DNA of 6,799 nucleotides, from the NCBI GenBank assembly GCA_018056405.1, contig JAGPFT010000159.1, forward strand, positions 1 to 6,799. Reading direction: 5' to 3'. The notes below the pieces were generated by a model. The model saw only the letters and a list, made by a program, of their open reading frames with translations, ran no database searches and had not been told where the DNA came from. Positions 6,440 to 6,799 of the stretch are shown one piece after another. Within the stretch, counting starts at the first letter, position 1. Each line of letters starts with the position of its first letter. The position numbers and the translations under genes were made by a program. This DNA is from Anaerolineae bacterium. Its GTDB lineage: Bacteria; Chloroflexota; Anaerolineae; Aggregatilineales; Aggregatilineaceae.

Positions 6440-6799
6440 ATGAGCCTGGGCCTCGGCAATCCACGCGGCACCGAGCCGACGCTTGAAGACCTGATGCAGA
6501 TGGGTATGCAAGCGGCGCGTCAGGGGAACCGGCCCAACGCCCGTCTCTTCTTCCAGCAGGTGCTTGATGCAGACAAGCATAACGAGCGCGCCTGGTTGTG
6601 GATGGCTTCTGTCGCGGAGACGCGGGAAGAACGCATCCGCTTCCTCAAGACAGTGCTACGCATCAACCCCAACAACAGTGTGGCCCGCGAAGAGCTGGAG
6701 CGTATGCGCCGCCGCCGCGAGACCAGCAATACCCTGGTGGTCAGGTATGGTCTCATCGGTCTGGCGGTGATCTTGGTGCTCTTGGCCATCGTCATCTTC
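6440..6799 (+). CDS. TPR-like protein with one transmembrane helix, 3'-truncated by window edge
   Basis: An open frame of 120 codons starts at ATG 6440 and runs off the window. Residues about 17-51 and 52-86 form two tetratricopeptide-like helical hairpins. The first has LEDLMQMGMQAARQGN and ARLFFQQVLDADKHNERAWLWMA, and the second ends in FLKTVLRINPNNSVAREELE; the Asn-Pro-Asn turn and the A-W-L-W pattern are typical. An Arg-rich stretch (88-93, MRRRRR-like) is followed by a hydrophobic helix from about 99 to at least 120 (LVVRYGLIGLAVILVLLAIVIF). The positive-inside rule places the TPR part in the cytoplasm. TPR modules mediate protein-protein contact, so the protein may act as a membrane-tethered adaptor; the C-terminal part that would define its role is outside the window. 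I recognise similar small TPR-TM proteins from Chloroflexota but know no assigned function. It has its own promoter and ribosome binding site and a lower GC content (146 of 240 bases in 6541-6780) than the operon before it, so it is probably a separate transcription unit. Confidence 0.88.
   Translation, partial: MSLGLGNPRGTEPTLEDLMQMGMQAARQGNRPNARLFFQQVLDADKHNERAWLWMASVAETREERIRFLKTVLRINPNNSVAREELERMRRRRETSNTLVVRYGLIGLAVILVLLAIVIF

Noticed and set aside
6209..6486. Short plus-strand frames spanning the operon end and the intergenic gap (6209-6406 and 6298-6486)
   Set aside because: They have no ribosome site or conserved features, overlap real genes out of frame, and cover the promoter and leader of the TPR gene.

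Overview
The window is GC-rich (roughly 70% in the first four genes) and tightly packed, with every supported gene on the + strand. The family combination suggests a member of the phylum Chloroflexota, perhaps an Anaerolineae-type lineage. The strongest pointers are a polytopic glycosyltransferase carrying a particular C-terminal beta-rich domain, and a small TPR protein with a single membrane helix. I recognise both designs from that phylum. The assignment is an inference from protein style; no rRNA or phylogenetic marker is present.

Positions 1-6320 hold the distal part of a polysaccharide or glycoconjugate operon. The order is: the C-terminal three quarters of a GT4 glycosyltransferase cut by the window edge (1-839), a complete AsnB-type glutamine amidotransferase (839-2734), a complete second GT4 glycosyltransferase (2731-3912), and a large membrane GT-C type glycosyltransferase (3909-6320). 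Each junction overlaps by 1 to 4 bases, so the four genes are almost certainly co-transcribed and translationally coupled. A plausible division of labour is that the two GT4 enzymes add sugars on the cytoplasmic face to a nucleotide-sugar-fed, lipid-linked acceptor. The membrane enzyme would then use polyprenyl-phosphate sugars on the outer face. The AsnB homologue either makes asparagine or amidates a sugar acid or other precursor of the glycan.

Positions 6321-6439 form the only non-coding gap. It is visibly poorer in GC (62 of 120 bases in 6321-6440 by hand count). It contains a good sigma70-like promoter (-35 at 6350, -10 at 6373, spacer 17) and two short direct repeats, each with an 11-bp period. 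One of these resembles the TGTCA-N6-TGTCA layout of OmpR/PhoB-family binding sites. No convincing terminator follows the operon.

From 6440 to the end of the window runs the start of a separate gene with a strong ribosome binding site. It encodes a TPR-like region followed by a transmembrane helix and is open at the 3' edge.

I do not see a defence system, mobile element, CRISPR array or RNA gene. The region is mostly an ordinary surface-glycan locus. The most interesting unexplained structure is the phased-repeat promoter region in front of the TPR gene.
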